Source: Peptoniphilus catoniae
GTDB taxonomy: Bacteria > Bacillota > Clostridia > Tissierellales > Peptoniphilaceae
Assembly: GCF_901447155.2 (NCBI RefSeq)
Contig: NZ_LR588413.1
Location: forward strand, 1 to 64,000
Length of the DNA: 64,000 nucleotides
Reading direction: 5' to 3'
The stretch's first letter is position 1. Every line of letters starts with the position of its first letter. Below are positions 30,536 to 39,621 of the stretch, piece after piece. Made by a program: the position numbers and the translations under genes. Below the pieces are notes generated by a model. The model was given only the letters and a program-made list of their open reading frames with translations, was not told the DNA's origin and did not search any database.

Positions 30536-31378
30536 ATGTATGATTTTAGGAATATAGACCAGCATTCTTACCCTATAGAAAGCAAGGTACAGACTATTAT
30601 TGACGGAATTAATTTAGATGAAACAATTAACGGATTTATGACCTTGGCGGTTTATGGTAGAGAGCTAGTTGGAAGAAATATAGAAACGGCTGAATTTAAA
30701 AAGGTGCAGACGGGAACGGGGACAAGAACCTATAAAAACAAAAACAAAAATATTTCATCTTATGAAAGTAGGTTTATATCCTCTAGTATTGTGCCAAGAG
30801 AATTTACTATTAAATTTGTTTTAAAAGCGAAAGATGAACAAGACTATTTTAGTAAATTTGAAGAACTTAATTATTATTTAGACAAGGAAGATATTCAGAT
30901 AAGATTTACCGACGATAAAGAATTTTATTATTGGGGAACAGTAACAAAAGTTGAAAGCCCACAGGAAGATAATTTGCAAGCAATCTGCAGTATAAGTTTT
31001 GAAGTTTCTAATCCTTTTAAATTTAAAGTAGACCTTGAAAAAATAAACTTTAATACAAGAACAAAAATCACAAAAGACACTAGATATCCTTTAAAAATTG
31101 AAAAAATAAAAATCAATTTAAAGGCAGTTGGGGACAAATTAATATTGAAAAATCTTACAGACGGAAAAAGAATTATCTTTGATAAGAACTTTACTGCAGA
31201 TGATTTTATTATTATTGATTTTAATGACTGGAGTATAAGGGGCAAGGGAGACGAAAACTTTTATAAATATTTGGATATTCATTCACAACTTGAAGAATTT
31301 GGAATAAACACCTTTGATGAAATAGAAACGAGTTTGAACTGCGATGTAGAAATAGAGTACAGAGAGGTTAGGCTATGA
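30536..31378 (+). CDS. Distal tail protein (Dit)
   Basis: 280 residues from ATG at 30536, after GGTGA. The sequence YDFRNIDQHSYPIESKVQTI, then an RTYKNKNKNISSYESRFI loop and EFTIKFVLKAKDEQDYFSKFEEL, is typical of siphovirus Dit (Sipho_tail). It forms the hexameric hub between tail tube and baseplate. It overlaps the tail endopeptidase gene by 4 bases. Confidence 0.9.
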   Translation: MYDFRNIDQHSYPIESKVQTIIDGINLDETINGFMTLAVYGRELVGRNIETAEFKKVQTGTGTRTYKNKNKNISSYESRFISSSIVPREFTIKFVLKAKDEQDYFSKFEELNYYLDKEDIQIRFTDDKEFYYWGTVTKVESPQEDNLQAICSISFEVSNPFKFKVDLEKINFNTRTKITKDTRYPLKIEKIKINLKAVGDKLILKNLTDGKRIIFDKNFTADDFIIIDFNDWSIRGKGDENFYKYLDIHSQLEEFGINTFDEIETSLNCDVEIEYREVRL

Positions 31379-33621
31379 TTTATTTATTTGACCACAAAGA
31401 AAATTTATTAGGACAATTAAAGCCTGGGGAGTTGAGATTTTGTCAACAGGAGGAAAACCTTAATGGTTTGATGTTTTTAGACCTTGAAATACCTTTAAAC
31501 TTAAAAAATAAGATGAAAGATGTAGAATTTGTAGCGCATGCAGACGTAAATAATGAAGAAGATTTTTATTTTTATAAATTAATCAACTTCTTAAATTCTG
31601 ATGCATCTTACCACTATAAGGGGATTAATATAGCTTATGATGATTTTAAAGGCTATGGGTATTTAAGAGAATTTAGAATGCAAAATACCACCGCAGCAAA
31701 GGCACTAGCGACTATTTTAAATGGTAGTAGGTGGGAAGCTGGAATTGCAGAGGGAACAGTTGAGAAAGATTTATATTTATACGATATTACAAGGTTGGAT
31801 GCTCTCGGAAAGCTTATTGATACCTTTGGAGTGGAACTTGAATTTAAAGTAAAAATCAAGGGAAATAAAATCGTCAAGAGATTTGTAAATATGTATAACA
31901 AGATGGGCTACATCACCCATAAAAGATTTGTTTATGGGCACTCAGCTTTAAAGGTTGTTAAAGAGGAAGACCAACAAAATATATTTACAGCGGGAATTGG
32001 AAGAGGCAAAGGCGAAGAAAAATTTGATGCAAGTGGAAAATCTACTGGCGGATTTGGAAGAAGAATTGATTTTAAGGAAGTCGAGTGGAGTAAGGCAAAG
32101 GGGGACCCAGTAGACAAGCCTTTAGGTCAAGAGTATGTTGAGATAAAAGAATTGACTGAAAAATACGGTTATTCTGACGGAACGCCAAGATTTAAGTTAG
32201 TTAAAAAAGAGAACATAGAAGATGCGAAAGAATTGCTGCAAGCGACTTATGATGAGTTGGTAGCAAATAGTAGACCTTTAGTACAATTTGAGGCAGATAT
32301 AAGCGACTTTGGAACTGTTTACTTGGGCGACACTATAAACATAATTAGGCACGACTTAGACATTTATTACTCATCAAGAGTTTTTAAAATTACTAGAGAC
32401 CTTTTAAATCCAAGTGCAACAAAAATTGAACTGGGAGATAATTTAGAGTATAGCCAAGTTAGGAAAAACAAGCAGATTTTAAACGGATTAAAGGATTTGG
32501 ATAGCAGAGTTACAGAAGTCGCAAATAACGCTAATTTGACCTTTAACGATGTTATAAACGAAATGAGGGAAGGATTAAAAAATACTTTCTTCAACGAAGA
32601 CGGATACAATTACGAGTTTAAAGCAGGAAATAAATATGGTCTTCCTGCAGGATATTATTCTTTTGATAGACCAATAGACAAAAACCCAACAAAGGTTATT
32701 TACATTGGAGCAGGTAAAATGGCAATAGCTAATCAAAAGGACTCTAACGGTAAATGGGATTTTAAAACATTTGGTACTGGAGACGGAATACTTGCAGAAA
32801 GAATTGTAGGCACACTTGGAGAGTTTGCAAAAGTAAACGCTGAAAATATTATTGTAGGCTCAGATTTTTACAAAACTTCTATTGGAAAAGAAGTTGAAAA
32901 AGTCGCTGCAGATAATAATGTCGTGCAAATAGACAAAAACGGGATAATGATTTATCAGAAAGACGGATATAAATACACAATAGATTTAAACGAAGTTAAA
33001 GATGGAGTAGCAGATGTTAAAAAGGCTGTAATTCAAGATAAATTATATAACGGAATTAAAATAAATGCACAAAACGGTTTCCAAGCAATAAGAAGCGACG
33101 GGCTTGTAAAAGTTGAAATAAATGCAACTGACGGCCTTAGAATATTCAATAGAGGAAGCAATGGGGACAACTGGCAGTCTGTATTATGGAACGACATAGA
33201 GGGGAACACGTCCTATGGTGGAAATATTAAATTTGTAAACGTCAGTAATGGTCAATTCTTAGGCGGAATATATAAAAGCTGGGGTGAATTTGTTATTGCT
33301 CATGGTGAAAATAACGGCTTTATTATTGCAGATGGTAAGGGTAGACCATATATGCAATTTAACCGCAACAATTATTACAGTAATGCCAATAGCAAACTTG
33401 ACATAAACTTTAATGGCAGTATTGGATTTAGATTAGTTGCTAATGCAGACTGGGCTAGAGACTTTGCTATCATGCCATATAGAGAGAGCGATTATAGTCC
33501 ATATGGTATGTTTATAGGCTTTTTAAACAATAGCAGTCAAACAGGCTTAGGAGCAGGAATAATTATAAGTCCATATGGACTAAGAAAAGTTGATCAAAAC
33601 GGAAACGTACAAAATATGTAA
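31375..33621 (+). CDS. Tail-associated (Tal/prophage endopeptidase-tail) protein
   Basis: 748 residues. The N-terminal 350 residues match the phage minor structural / Prophage_tail hub (LIYLFDHKENLLGQL-type start, NTTAAKALATILNGSRWEAG, FGTVYLGDTINIIRHDLDIYYSSRVFKI). The rest is fibre-like beta structure (FRLVANADWARDFAIMPY). It closes the tail tube below Dit and carries the fibre proteins. The start overlaps dit (ATGA). Confidence 0.88.
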   Translation: MIYLFDHKENLLGQLKPGELRFCQQEENLNGLMFLDLEIPLNLKNKMKDVEFVAHADVNNEEDFYFYKLINFLNSDASYHYKGINIAYDDFKGYGYLREFRMQNTTAAKALATILNGSRWEAGIAEGTVEKDLYLYDITRLDALGKLIDTFGVELEFKVKIKGNKIVKRFVNMYNKMGYITHKRFVYGHSALKVVKEEDQQNIFTAGIGRGKGEEKFDASGKSTGGFGRRIDFKEVEWSKAKGDPVDKPLGQEYVEIKELTEKYGYSDGTPRFKLVKKENIEDAKELLQATYDELVANSRPLVQFEADISDFGTVYLGDTINIIRHDLDIYYSSRVFKITRDLLNPSATKIELGDNLEYSQVRKNKQILNGLKDLDSRVTEVANNANLTFNDVINEMREGLKNTFFNEDGYNYEFKAGNKYGLPAGYYSFDRPIDKNPTKVIYIGAGKMAIANQKDSNGKWDFKTFGTGDGILAERIVGTLGEFAKVNAENIIVGSDFYKTSIGKEVEKVAADNNVVQIDKNGIMIYQKDGYKYTIDLNEVKDGVADVKKAVIQDKLYNGIKINAQNGFQAIRSDGLVKVEINATDGLRIFNRGSNGDNWQSVLWNDIEGNTSYGGNIKFVNVSNGQFLGGIYKSWGEFVIAHGENNGFIIADGKGRPYMQFNRNNYYSNANSKLDINFNGSIGFRLVANADWARDFAIMPYRESDYSPYGMFIGFLNNSSQTGLGAGIIISPYGLRKVDQNGNVQNM

Positions 33622-33632
33622 GGAGGGGTAGA

Positions 33633-35546
33633 ATGGTACAAGATGAGATATTAAAATTAAAATTTGATAATTCTTATGGCGGAAAATTGTTTGCAACTCA
33701 GACGGATACCGGAAGAACCTTTACAGTGCAAATATTATCAGATAGAAATGAGATTATAAATGTTACTGGTATGAGTTTAAGACTTTATGTTGGAAATCAA
33801 AAAGAAGTAACATATTGTGATGGAGAAATAATTGATGCGGAAAAAGGTAAGTTTAAACTACAATTATTTAATTCTCAACTTAAATATCCAGGCATACAAA
33901 AAGCACAATTTATCTTAAAAAAAGACGATAGGAAAATCGGTTCAAAAATATTCGATATGCATATTGAAGAGGGTGTTGAAGCTGGTTCTTCTATGGGGGT
34001 CAATCTTGTAATTCAATATGAACAAATAGCAGAGGCGACGGAGTTTTTAAGAGATTATGATAAAACTTTGGAAGAGGCTAAGAATGTAGATTTATCTTTA
34101 AAGGTTGGAATAAAAGAGGGAACGGACACAAGAGAACACTTAGCAGCCTGTAAGGCAAGAGCCCTTGAAATTAAAAGCGATTTGGAGACTACTACAACAA
34201 ATGCTCAAAACATTTTAAATGAAGCAGTAAGCTTTAAAGATGATGTAGAAAGTATTAAAAACACCTTAGTTGAGGAGAATACAAAAGCCAATACAAACTT
34301 AACTAATTTAGAAGCAAAAATTGCAGAGGGCAAGCAAACAGCTACAGACCTGGGAAATAAAGTAGCGGAGTCTAAAACAACTAAGAGAGAGTTGGAAGAG
34401 GCAAACACCGCAGCAGGACAAATAAAAACATCTTTAGAGGAAACAACATCAGCCGCCAATAATGCTAAGACACAGCTTGAAAGTCTAAAAAGTCAAAGCG
34501 AAACACTATCCGACAGTTTATCAAACAAAATTGCAACAGGAAGCAGTCTACAGTTAAATCTTGCTACAAGCTTAAATAATGCTGTAGGTATAAAGAATGA
34601 TTTAGACAATAGTATCAGTACCGCTACAAGTACAAATACGACTTTAAAAGAGACTGATACTAACGCTAAGAACACAGAACAGTCAATTAGAGATTTAATA
34701 AATCAGTTAAATCTAACGAAAGATGAAGTCAATCAAATAATAGCAAGTGGAAATCTAAATCAGTATGTAACAGACCCTAAGCTGCAAGAAGCCTTGAAAG
34801 CTTATGCAGAGAAAACTGAAATACCTAAAAACTTATCTGAACTTCTAGAAGATAATGAACATAAAACAATAACGGCCGCAGAAAAGAGTAAGCTGGCAAA
34901 TATTGAAGATGGAGCAGAAAAAAATAAGGTAAACTCAGTAAACAATAAAGTGGGAGATGTAGTTTTAAAGCTTTCAGATTTAGAAAATGATAAGACCTTT
35001 AAAACTGAGGCGGAGATACAAGGGTTAATTAATAATTCTAAAAAGCTTAAAAAAGAAGTTGTTAATTCTCTACCGTCAAGCGGTCAAGATGATGTTATTT
35101 ATCTATTAAAAAATAAAAGCGACACTAACAACGTATATACTGAATATTTGTGGATAGGTGCAAAATGGGAAATCATTGGAAATACTAAGGTAGACCTAAC
35201 AGGCTATGCAAAAAAGACTGATATTAAGACTAAACTATCAGAAATGGAAGAGGACGCAGGACACAAAACACTAAACGATAGTGAAAAAGCTAAGGTTCAA
35301 GCTATACCTGATGACCCTAAGTATACTGATACTGTACCTGACCTAACACCTTATGCAAAGAAGACTGATATTAAAACTAAACTATCAGAGATGACAAGTG
35401 ATAGTAATAATAGGACTGTTAGTGATACAGAAAAAACTAAACTGGCAAACCTAAAAGAACAAGTAATACTAACAGAAACAGAATACAACGCTTTATCGCC
35501 CACACAACAAAATGATGAAAATAAAATCTATTTTCTAAAGGCGTGA
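33633..35546 (+). CDS. Baseplate upper protein (BppU-like) with long coiled coil
   Basis: 637 residues. The N-terminal domain (about 1-130: GKLFATQTDTGRTFTVQILSD, GIQKAQFILKKDDRKIGSKIF) is BppU/DUF2479, which docks to Dit/Tal. About 140-360 is a long Thr/Asn/Lys coiled-coil stalk. The C-terminal part has repeated units: YAKKTDIKTKLSEM appears twice about 60 residues apart, each with a following DSEKAK/DTEKTK element. ATG follows GGAGGGG. It presents the receptor-binding fibre encoded next. Confidence 0.88.
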   Translation: MVQDEILKLKFDNSYGGKLFATQTDTGRTFTVQILSDRNEIINVTGMSLRLYVGNQKEVTYCDGEIIDAEKGKFKLQLFNSQLKYPGIQKAQFILKKDDRKIGSKIFDMHIEEGVEAGSSMGVNLVIQYEQIAEATEFLRDYDKTLEEAKNVDLSLKVGIKEGTDTREHLAACKARALEIKSDLETTTTNAQNILNEAVSFKDDVESIKNTLVEENTKANTNLTNLEAKIAEGKQTATDLGNKVAESKTTKRELEEANTAAGQIKTSLEETTSAANNAKTQLESLKSQSETLSDSLSNKIATGSSLQLNLATSLNNAVGIKNDLDNSISTATSTNTTLKETDTNAKNTEQSIRDLINQLNLTKDEVNQIIASGNLNQYVTDPKLQEALKAYAEKTEIPKNLSELLEDNEHKTITAAEKSKLANIEDGAEKNKVNSVNNKVGDVVLKLSDLENDKTFKTEAEIQGLINNSKKLKKEVVNSLPSSGQDDVIYLLKNKSDTNNVYTEYLWIGAKWEIIGNTKVDLTGYAKKTDIKTKLSEMEEDAGHKTLNDSEKAKVQAIPDDPKYTDTVPDLTPYAKKTDIKTKLSEMTSDSNNRTVSDTEKTKLANLKEQVILTETEYNALSPTQQNDENKIYFLKA

Positions 35547-35550
35547 TGAT

Positions 35551-36300
35551 ATGGATAGTAGAAATATTAAAGAGATTAAAAACTTAAACACTAATATATC
35601 AAAGGTCTTAAATGGAAATAAGGTGATATGGCAAGGTGAAGCAGACCCTACTAAGCTTATAGGTGGAAATTTACAAGCGGGTTTTTATGGAGAATGTCCA
35701 TCTAGCTTGCTTATAACTGGAGATGAATTGGCAAGACAAATAGGTTTAACTGCTGGAACTAGTCAATTTTCTAATGAGTCTTGGCTTAAATTCTCATATT
35801 TAGGTAAGGTTGAATATGTAGCTAAGAAACCTTTTAGATACTTAATTCCCTGGAATAGCATTAATGCTGTAAATGCTGTATTTGGCAATAGGAGAATAAA
35901 TATAAAGGGTAAAACCTATAAAGTTAGACTTATGAAAGGTAAGACTGAGGGCAAACAAGGTGATCAAGAATATTACTATGGATCCATTAATTATAATTCT
36001 GAATGGAATAGACTTATGCTTCCCATTCACGAAAACGCTCCTTCTAATTGGAAAAATCCAGAAAATGTAGTTTCACCTACAGAAAATTGGAATAATGGAT
36101 ATAAAGATAGTGATTTGTGTACAGGTAGTACGGATAATGGTGCTCGTTCTTGGTGCCAAGAGTATGGGACCCGTCAAAGCACTCGCTTGGTTCGTGGCGG
36201 AAAGGGGGTTTCATATGCGACGATGGAAGAGACGCTTGAAAATCCAATTTACTTGCACCGTTTACAGGGTTGGCGTCCTGTCTTAGAATTAGTTGATTAA
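35551..36300 (+). CDS. Receptor-binding tail tip protein, C-type-lectin-like end
   Basis: 249 residues. A short linker domain (SRNIKEIKNLNTNISKVLNGNKVIW) leads into a C-terminal region rich in Trp, Tyr, Asn and Gly, ending ENPIYLHRLQGWRPVLELVD. GWRPVLE ends are typical of phage fibre tips with an FGE/C-type-lectin-like fold, which contact the host surface. No reverse transcriptase or template repeat is in the window, so there is no sign of a diversity-generating element. Confidence 0.72.
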   Translation: MDSRNIKEIKNLNTNISKVLNGNKVIWQGEADPTKLIGGNLQAGFYGECPSSLLITGDELARQIGLTAGTSQFSNESWLKFSYLGKVEYVAKKPFRYLIPWNSINAVNAVFGNRRINIKGKTYKVRLMKGKTEGKQGDQEYYYGSINYNSEWNRLMLPIHENAPSNWKNPENVVSPTENWNNGYKDSDLCTGSTDNGARSWCQEYGTRQSTRLVRGGKGVSYATMEETLENPIYLHRLQGWRPVLELVD

Positions 36301-36311
36301 GAGGTGATAAA

Positions 36312-36845
36312 TTGAAATTAATAGAATATTCAAACATAGAAAACTATAAAAAGGTGAGTCTATTATTCGATGACAATAAATATGGGACAATATATATTGC
36401 AGACAATGAAAGACCAAAAGAAGAAATATTAAAAGACGCTTATATACTTTTAAAAAATGCAGATAAAAAAGACTATATGGGAGATATAAGCAAGTTAGAA
36501 GATATAGAACTAGAAACATCAAAGGCAATAAAACTTTATGTAGACTTTTATAATCTAACAGCTAAGGTGTACGACCAATATGGAGATGAAATTCAAGAGA
36601 AAGTCAACTTCACTATTGAGGGAACAGACAAGGCAAGAATAGAGAATAATAAGATTATTGAGGAAGAGGTAACGGAAATCACCTCTTATTTTATTGTAGC
36701 TAAGTGTAAAGAGTTAATAGAAAAAGAAGAAAGATTTATTTATCCAACAATTAAAGAAGAACCTAAAAACTCAAACATAGAAGAAAGATTAGAAGCAACA
36801 GAAAAAGCAATGGCAGATTTAATGCTGATGATAGGAGGAATGTAA
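36312..36845 (+). CDS. Baseplate/fibre-associated protein of unknown function
   Basis: 177 residues. TTG start after GAGGTGATAAA. VSLLFDDNKYGTIYI and an Ig-like stretch (AVKVYDQYGD-type, VNFTIEGTDKARIENNKII) precede a C-terminal coiled coil ERLEATEKAMADLMLMIGG. Short proteins of this kind with an XkdX partner follow fibre genes in Gram-positive siphoviruses. Confidence 0.65.
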   Translation: MKLIEYSNIENYKKVSLLFDDNKYGTIYIADNERPKEEILKDAYILLKNADKKDYMGDISKLEDIELETSKAIKLYVDFYNLTAKVYDQYGDEIQEKVNFTIEGTDKARIENNKIIEEEVTEITSYFIVAKCKELIEKEERFIYPTIKEEPKNSNIEERLEATEKAMADLMLMIGGM

Positions 36846-36846
36846 A

Positions 36847-36993
36847 ATGGCAATGTTTATAGCATTTAGATTAATGGACGGTACTTTTAAATACAAGCAA
36901 ATATTCGGCTTTAAGATGTATCAAAGGTTTCAAGAAGAGACTAACGCAATACTTGTAGCAGAGGGTAGGCAAGATTTAATAGAGGAGGTCTAA
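36847..36993 (+). CDS. XkdX-like small phage protein
   Basis: 48 residues, starting one base after the previous stop, behind ATAGGAGGAATG. FRLMDGTFKYKQIFGFKMY and an acidic helical end resemble small XkdX-type proteins found between baseplate and lysis genes. The function is unknown. Confidence 0.6.
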   Translation: MAMFIAFRLMDGTFKYKQIFGFKMYQRFQEETNAILVAEGRQDLIEEV

Positions 36994-37023
36994 ATAATAT
37001 TAAGCCTAAAAGGAAGTGATAAA

Positions 37024-37302
37024 ATGTTGGAGCTTTATCAACCGATAGTCAATTTTGGTGTATTGGTAGTTATAGCTGCTATGTATTTATGGCAGACACC
37101 TAAAACAATAGAGAAGATCACCAAGGTCATAGAAGCCAATACAAGTGTTATTCGAGAAAGTAAGACCTATCATGAAAGAATGGAGCATTTCATGCTAGAT
37201 ATGAAGAATGACATTACACAGATTAAGAATAGTAAGGACAATGAGGAAATTAAGGAAATGATTATACGCTTGGAGGAAAAGATTGACCGTCTGGGAAAAT
37301 AA
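37024..37302 (+). CDS. Hemolysin XhlA-like / holin-associated membrane protein
   Basis: 92 residues. One N-terminal membrane span (about 8-24, IVNFGVLVVIAAMYLW) is followed by a coiled coil (about 60-92, KEMIIRLEEKIDRLG). This is the general plan of XhlA-type lysis proteins, with the TM at the opposite end from the standard form, so the match is only by class. AGGAAGTGAT precedes ATG. A terminator follows. Confidence 0.55.
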   Translation: MLELYQPIVNFGVLVVIAAMYLWQTPKTIEKITKVIEANTSVIRESKTYHERMEHFMLDMKNDITQIKNSKDNEEIKEMIIRLEEKIDRLGK

Positions 37303-37305
37303 TAG

Positions 37306-37330
37306 GGCAGGCTTAGACCTGCCTTTTTTA
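37306..37330 (+). terminator. Terminator before the endolysin gene
   Basis: GGCAGG (37306-37311) pairs with CCTGCC (37318-37323), and seven T follow. Confidence 0.85.
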
Positions 37331-37351
37331 TTGGAGTAAATGAGGTGAAAA

Positions 37352-38038
37352 ATGAAATTCAGATATAGACCTATAAAAAGAAACACATATACAAGGGGAA
37401 AAAATCCTGAAATTTTATATTTAGTAATTCATGATACAGGCAACACTAATGTCGGTGCTAATGCCATAAATCACAGAAACTATGTTGAGAATAATAAAAG
37501 AGGTGCAAGTGCTCATTATTTTGTTGATGATACAGGTATCGTTCAATATGTAGGAGATTCTTTAGCCGCAGGTGCTGTTGGTGATGGTAATGGAAAATAC
37601 GGAATAAGAAATAGAAACTCCCTATCAATAGAGATGTGCATTAATTCTGACGGAGATTATTCTAAAATGTATAAAAATACAGTTGAACTTGCTAAAAACT
37701 TAATGAAGAAATTTAATATCCCTATTGAAAGAGTAGTAAGACATTATGATGCAAGTAGAAAATCTTGTCCAAGTCATATGAGGGCAAACAACTGGTCTAA
37801 ATGGTGGCAATTTAAAGAAGATATAAAAAAGCCAATAGAATGGAAAATAGACTTATCAAAAGATTCAGAATTCGGAAAAGAGGAGGATAAAGTGACAGAC
37901 TTTGACAAGGAATACCAGGAAGCAATAAATAAAAAAATAACAGACGGAACAAGACCTGATGACACCATAACAAGAAAAGAAGCGGCGGTAATGATACTAA
38001 GAGCAATAGGCAATAAAAAAGAAGACCCGCCAACCTGA
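37352..38038 (+). CDS. Endolysin: N-acetylmuramoyl-L-alanine amidase with SLH-like segment
   Basis: 228 residues. Amidase_2 domain (about 18-150) has LYLVIHDTGNT with the first zinc His, ASAHYFVDDTG, GAVGDGNGKYG, and VVRHYDASRKSCPSHM with the second His and the Cys ligand. It cleaves peptidoglycan at host lysis. After a linker, a short S-layer-homology-like segment follows (ITDGTRPDDTITRKEAAVMILRAIG). The ORF stops at TGA (38036-38038), but the same frame continues open for 206 codons into a sugar-phosphodiesterase domain, so this is probably a truncated larger enzyme. GAGGTG precedes ATG. Confidence 0.88.
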   Translation: MKFRYRPIKRNTYTRGKNPEILYLVIHDTGNTNVGANAINHRNYVENNKRGASAHYFVDDTGIVQYVGDSLAAGAVGDGNGKYGIRNRNSLSIEMCINSDGDYSKMYKNTVELAKNLMKKFNIPIERVVRHYDASRKSCPSHMRANNWSKWWQFKEDIKKPIEWKIDLSKDSEFGKEEDKVTDFDKEYQEAINKKITDGTRPDDTITRKEAAVMILRAIGNKKEDPPT

Positions 38039-38656
38039 AGAGCAAGATATTACTATATAGACGGAATAAACATAATAGAAACAAGAGCAGACAACATAGA
38101 AATATCAAAGATAAATAACCTTCCTCTTCATAAAACAGATAAAAGCGGAATAAACGGAAGCTTTTACCAAATAGGTGGTAGTGAGATATATGCACTAGCA
38201 ATAAACGAGGGTAAAGAACTTGTTAAAAACTCCTATGTATCAAACTATGAAGGACTAAAAAGAGGGACAATATGGTATAACGGAAGAGGATGTCATATAG
38301 ACAAAATATATAATGCTAAAGAAGAAATAAAGAGCAAAATACAGTGGGCGATATCCGGACTGGAATTATATCCCGACTACAATCCAACAGAAGAAGGATT
38401 TACAGGAGCCTATTCAGACGTATTAAGAAAAACAAATCACACCGCCATAGGCTTTAAAGATAACAAGGTTTATCTCATAACAGGAAAAGACTACTACCTT
38501 AAAACCTTTAAAGATATAATATTAAACTCCCCTATAGCCTTTGACGGATTAATAGCACTAGACGGAGGAGGTTCAACACAAATGACCTATAAAAATGACC
38601 ATATAGTAAGCTCAAATAGGACACTTAATCATGCCATAACACTAAAAGAAGTCTAA
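38039..38656 (+). pseudogene. C-terminal NAGPA-like (phosphodiester glycosidase) domain of the endolysin, behind a TGA
   Basis: About 205 codons in exactly the frame of the amidase, open to TAA at 38654-38656, with no ATG/GTG/TTG and ribosome site at its beginning. Conserved boxes include GINGSFYQI, TAIGFKDNKVYLITG and ALDGGGSTQMTY. The last is the hallmark of PF09992 phosphodiester glycosidase domains. The stop codon reads PPT-TGA-RARYYY, and one base (TGG) would restore Trp. Readthrough, a recent nonsense mutation or a sequencing error are the options. Confidence 0.75.
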
Positions 38657-38770
38657 ATCAAAGGAGAGCCACAAAATATAGGCAAAAACAAGGTTTTATA
38701 CCATAGACGACCAATAAAAGACCAAGAAGAAAAACAAAATCAAAATAACCCACATATAAGAGGTGTTTAT

Positions 38771-39025
38771 TTGGACTTGTCGATAAAATATCTTTCTAAA
38801 CTAGAAAGACCATGGCTGATAAAAAGAGAGGGCGGAAAATACGAACAACACGCTCATATGCACACAAAAAAAGATGCCTTAAAGGTTAGGCAACTAATAG
38901 ACAATAATAAATATCCCTATAATAAAGACTATAAAACAGCCATACAAAGATTATTAACAGAAGAAGAATTTAAAAAGCTTAATAAAAAGCAAAGATACTA
39001 TAATAAGCAAGGAGTTAAAAAATGA
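38771..39025 (+). CDS. Small phage protein of unknown function near the holin
   Basis: 84 residues. TTG start after GAGGTG. It is basic, with YLSKLERPWLIKREGGKYEQHAHMH and a Lys-rich end. The same frame is open upstream to the stop at 38656 but has no usable start there. It overlaps the holin gene by 4 bases. No family is recognised; the His/Lys pattern suggests a nucleic-acid or metal-binding protein. Confidence 0.5.
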   Translation: MDLSIKYLSKLERPWLIKREGGKYEQHAHMHTKKDALKVRQLIDNNKYPYNKDYKTAIQRLLTEEEFKKLNKKQRYYNKQGVKK

Positions 39026-39261
39026 GTAAAAAAGAATTTATAAGGAAAATAGCAAGTAGAAAGTTTTGGGCTTGTATAAGTACGGTTGTTATAGCAATAA
39101 TAGCCTTTATAAATGCAGACCCTGAAACGACAGAAAGAATAGTAGCCTTAATATCAGCTATAGGCGGTCTATGTATATACATGCTTGCAGAGGGTATGGC
39201 AGACTCTAAGCCGACAGATATAACAAATATTATAGACACAAAAGAATTTAAGGATGAGTAA
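39022..39261 (+). CDS. Phage holin
   Basis: 79 residues. Short basic N-terminus, ASRKFWACISTVVIAIIAFI (first span), a short loop with NADPETTERIV, ALISAIGGLCIYMLAEG (second span), and a charged tail. This is a class II-type holin of the phage_holin family with the KFW motif. It permits the endolysin to reach the wall. ATGA-coupled to the preceding gene and followed by a terminator. Confidence 0.85.
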   Translation: MSKKEFIRKIASRKFWACISTVVIAIIAFINADPETTERIVALISAIGGLCIYMLAEGMADSKPTDITNIIDTKEFKDE

Positions 39262-39265
39262 GAAA

Positions 39266-39297
39266 AAGCCTGGAGATTAATCCAGGCTTATTTTTTT
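39266..39297 (+). terminator. Terminator of the late operon
   Basis: AAGCCTGGA (39266-39274) pairs with TCCAGGCTT (39281-39289), and T residues follow. It is the right-hand limit of the prophage genes. Confidence 0.92.
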
Positions 39298-39334
39298 ATA
39301 GCATATAACCTTTTTACACCATATTTTCACCATA
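39296..39334. promoter_or_regulatory. Putative integrase/excisionase arm sites at the right end
   Basis: TTATAGCATATAACCT (39296-39311) is identical to the reverse complement of 4316-4331 upstream of int. TTTTTACACCATATTT plus TCACCATA (39311-39334) matches 3104-3127 with one mismatch. The clustering of both motifs just inside attR supports recombination arm sites. Confidence 0.6.
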
Positions 39335-39389
39335 GAGAGAAAATAGATTTTAGAATGGCTAATTTACAGGAATTGCGGAATTTGGTATA

Positions 39390-39501
39390 GAATCCTCTAC
39401 GGTACACCATCAATTTTATGGAAATCTGCAAAAGACCGCAAGTTACTGAAAACTGGTAAGAATGCGGGATTGCAGGTTTCTTTTTTTATTTAGAATTTAT
39501 A
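39390..39501 (+). repeat. attR: right 112-bp prophage attachment repeat
   Basis: Identical to 2950-3061. It contains only the last 20 bases of tRNA-Arg(ACG) plus the duplicated terminator (39421-39487), as expected for the distal att site. The distance between the copies gives a prophage length of 36,440 bp. Chromosomal sequence with no gene (39502-39621) follows. Confidence 0.95.
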
Positions 39502-39621
39502 GGTTCTTATAAAACAATTTATATATTTAAGTTTTTAAATTATTAAATTATTAAATTTCTAATTTCAGATATTAAAAATATTTTTAACTGATAAAATATA
39601 AAATAGGTGATGTTATAATAA

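Noticed and set aside
35551-36300. Diversity-generating retroelement target (lectin-like fibre end)
   Set aside because: No reverse transcriptase ORF, template repeat or accessory gene is found in the window.
38036-38038. TGA read as tryptophan across the phage genome
   Set aside because: TGA is the working stop in many coupled phage genes (ATGA overlaps), and Trp is encoded by TGG throughout, so general recoding is not supported.
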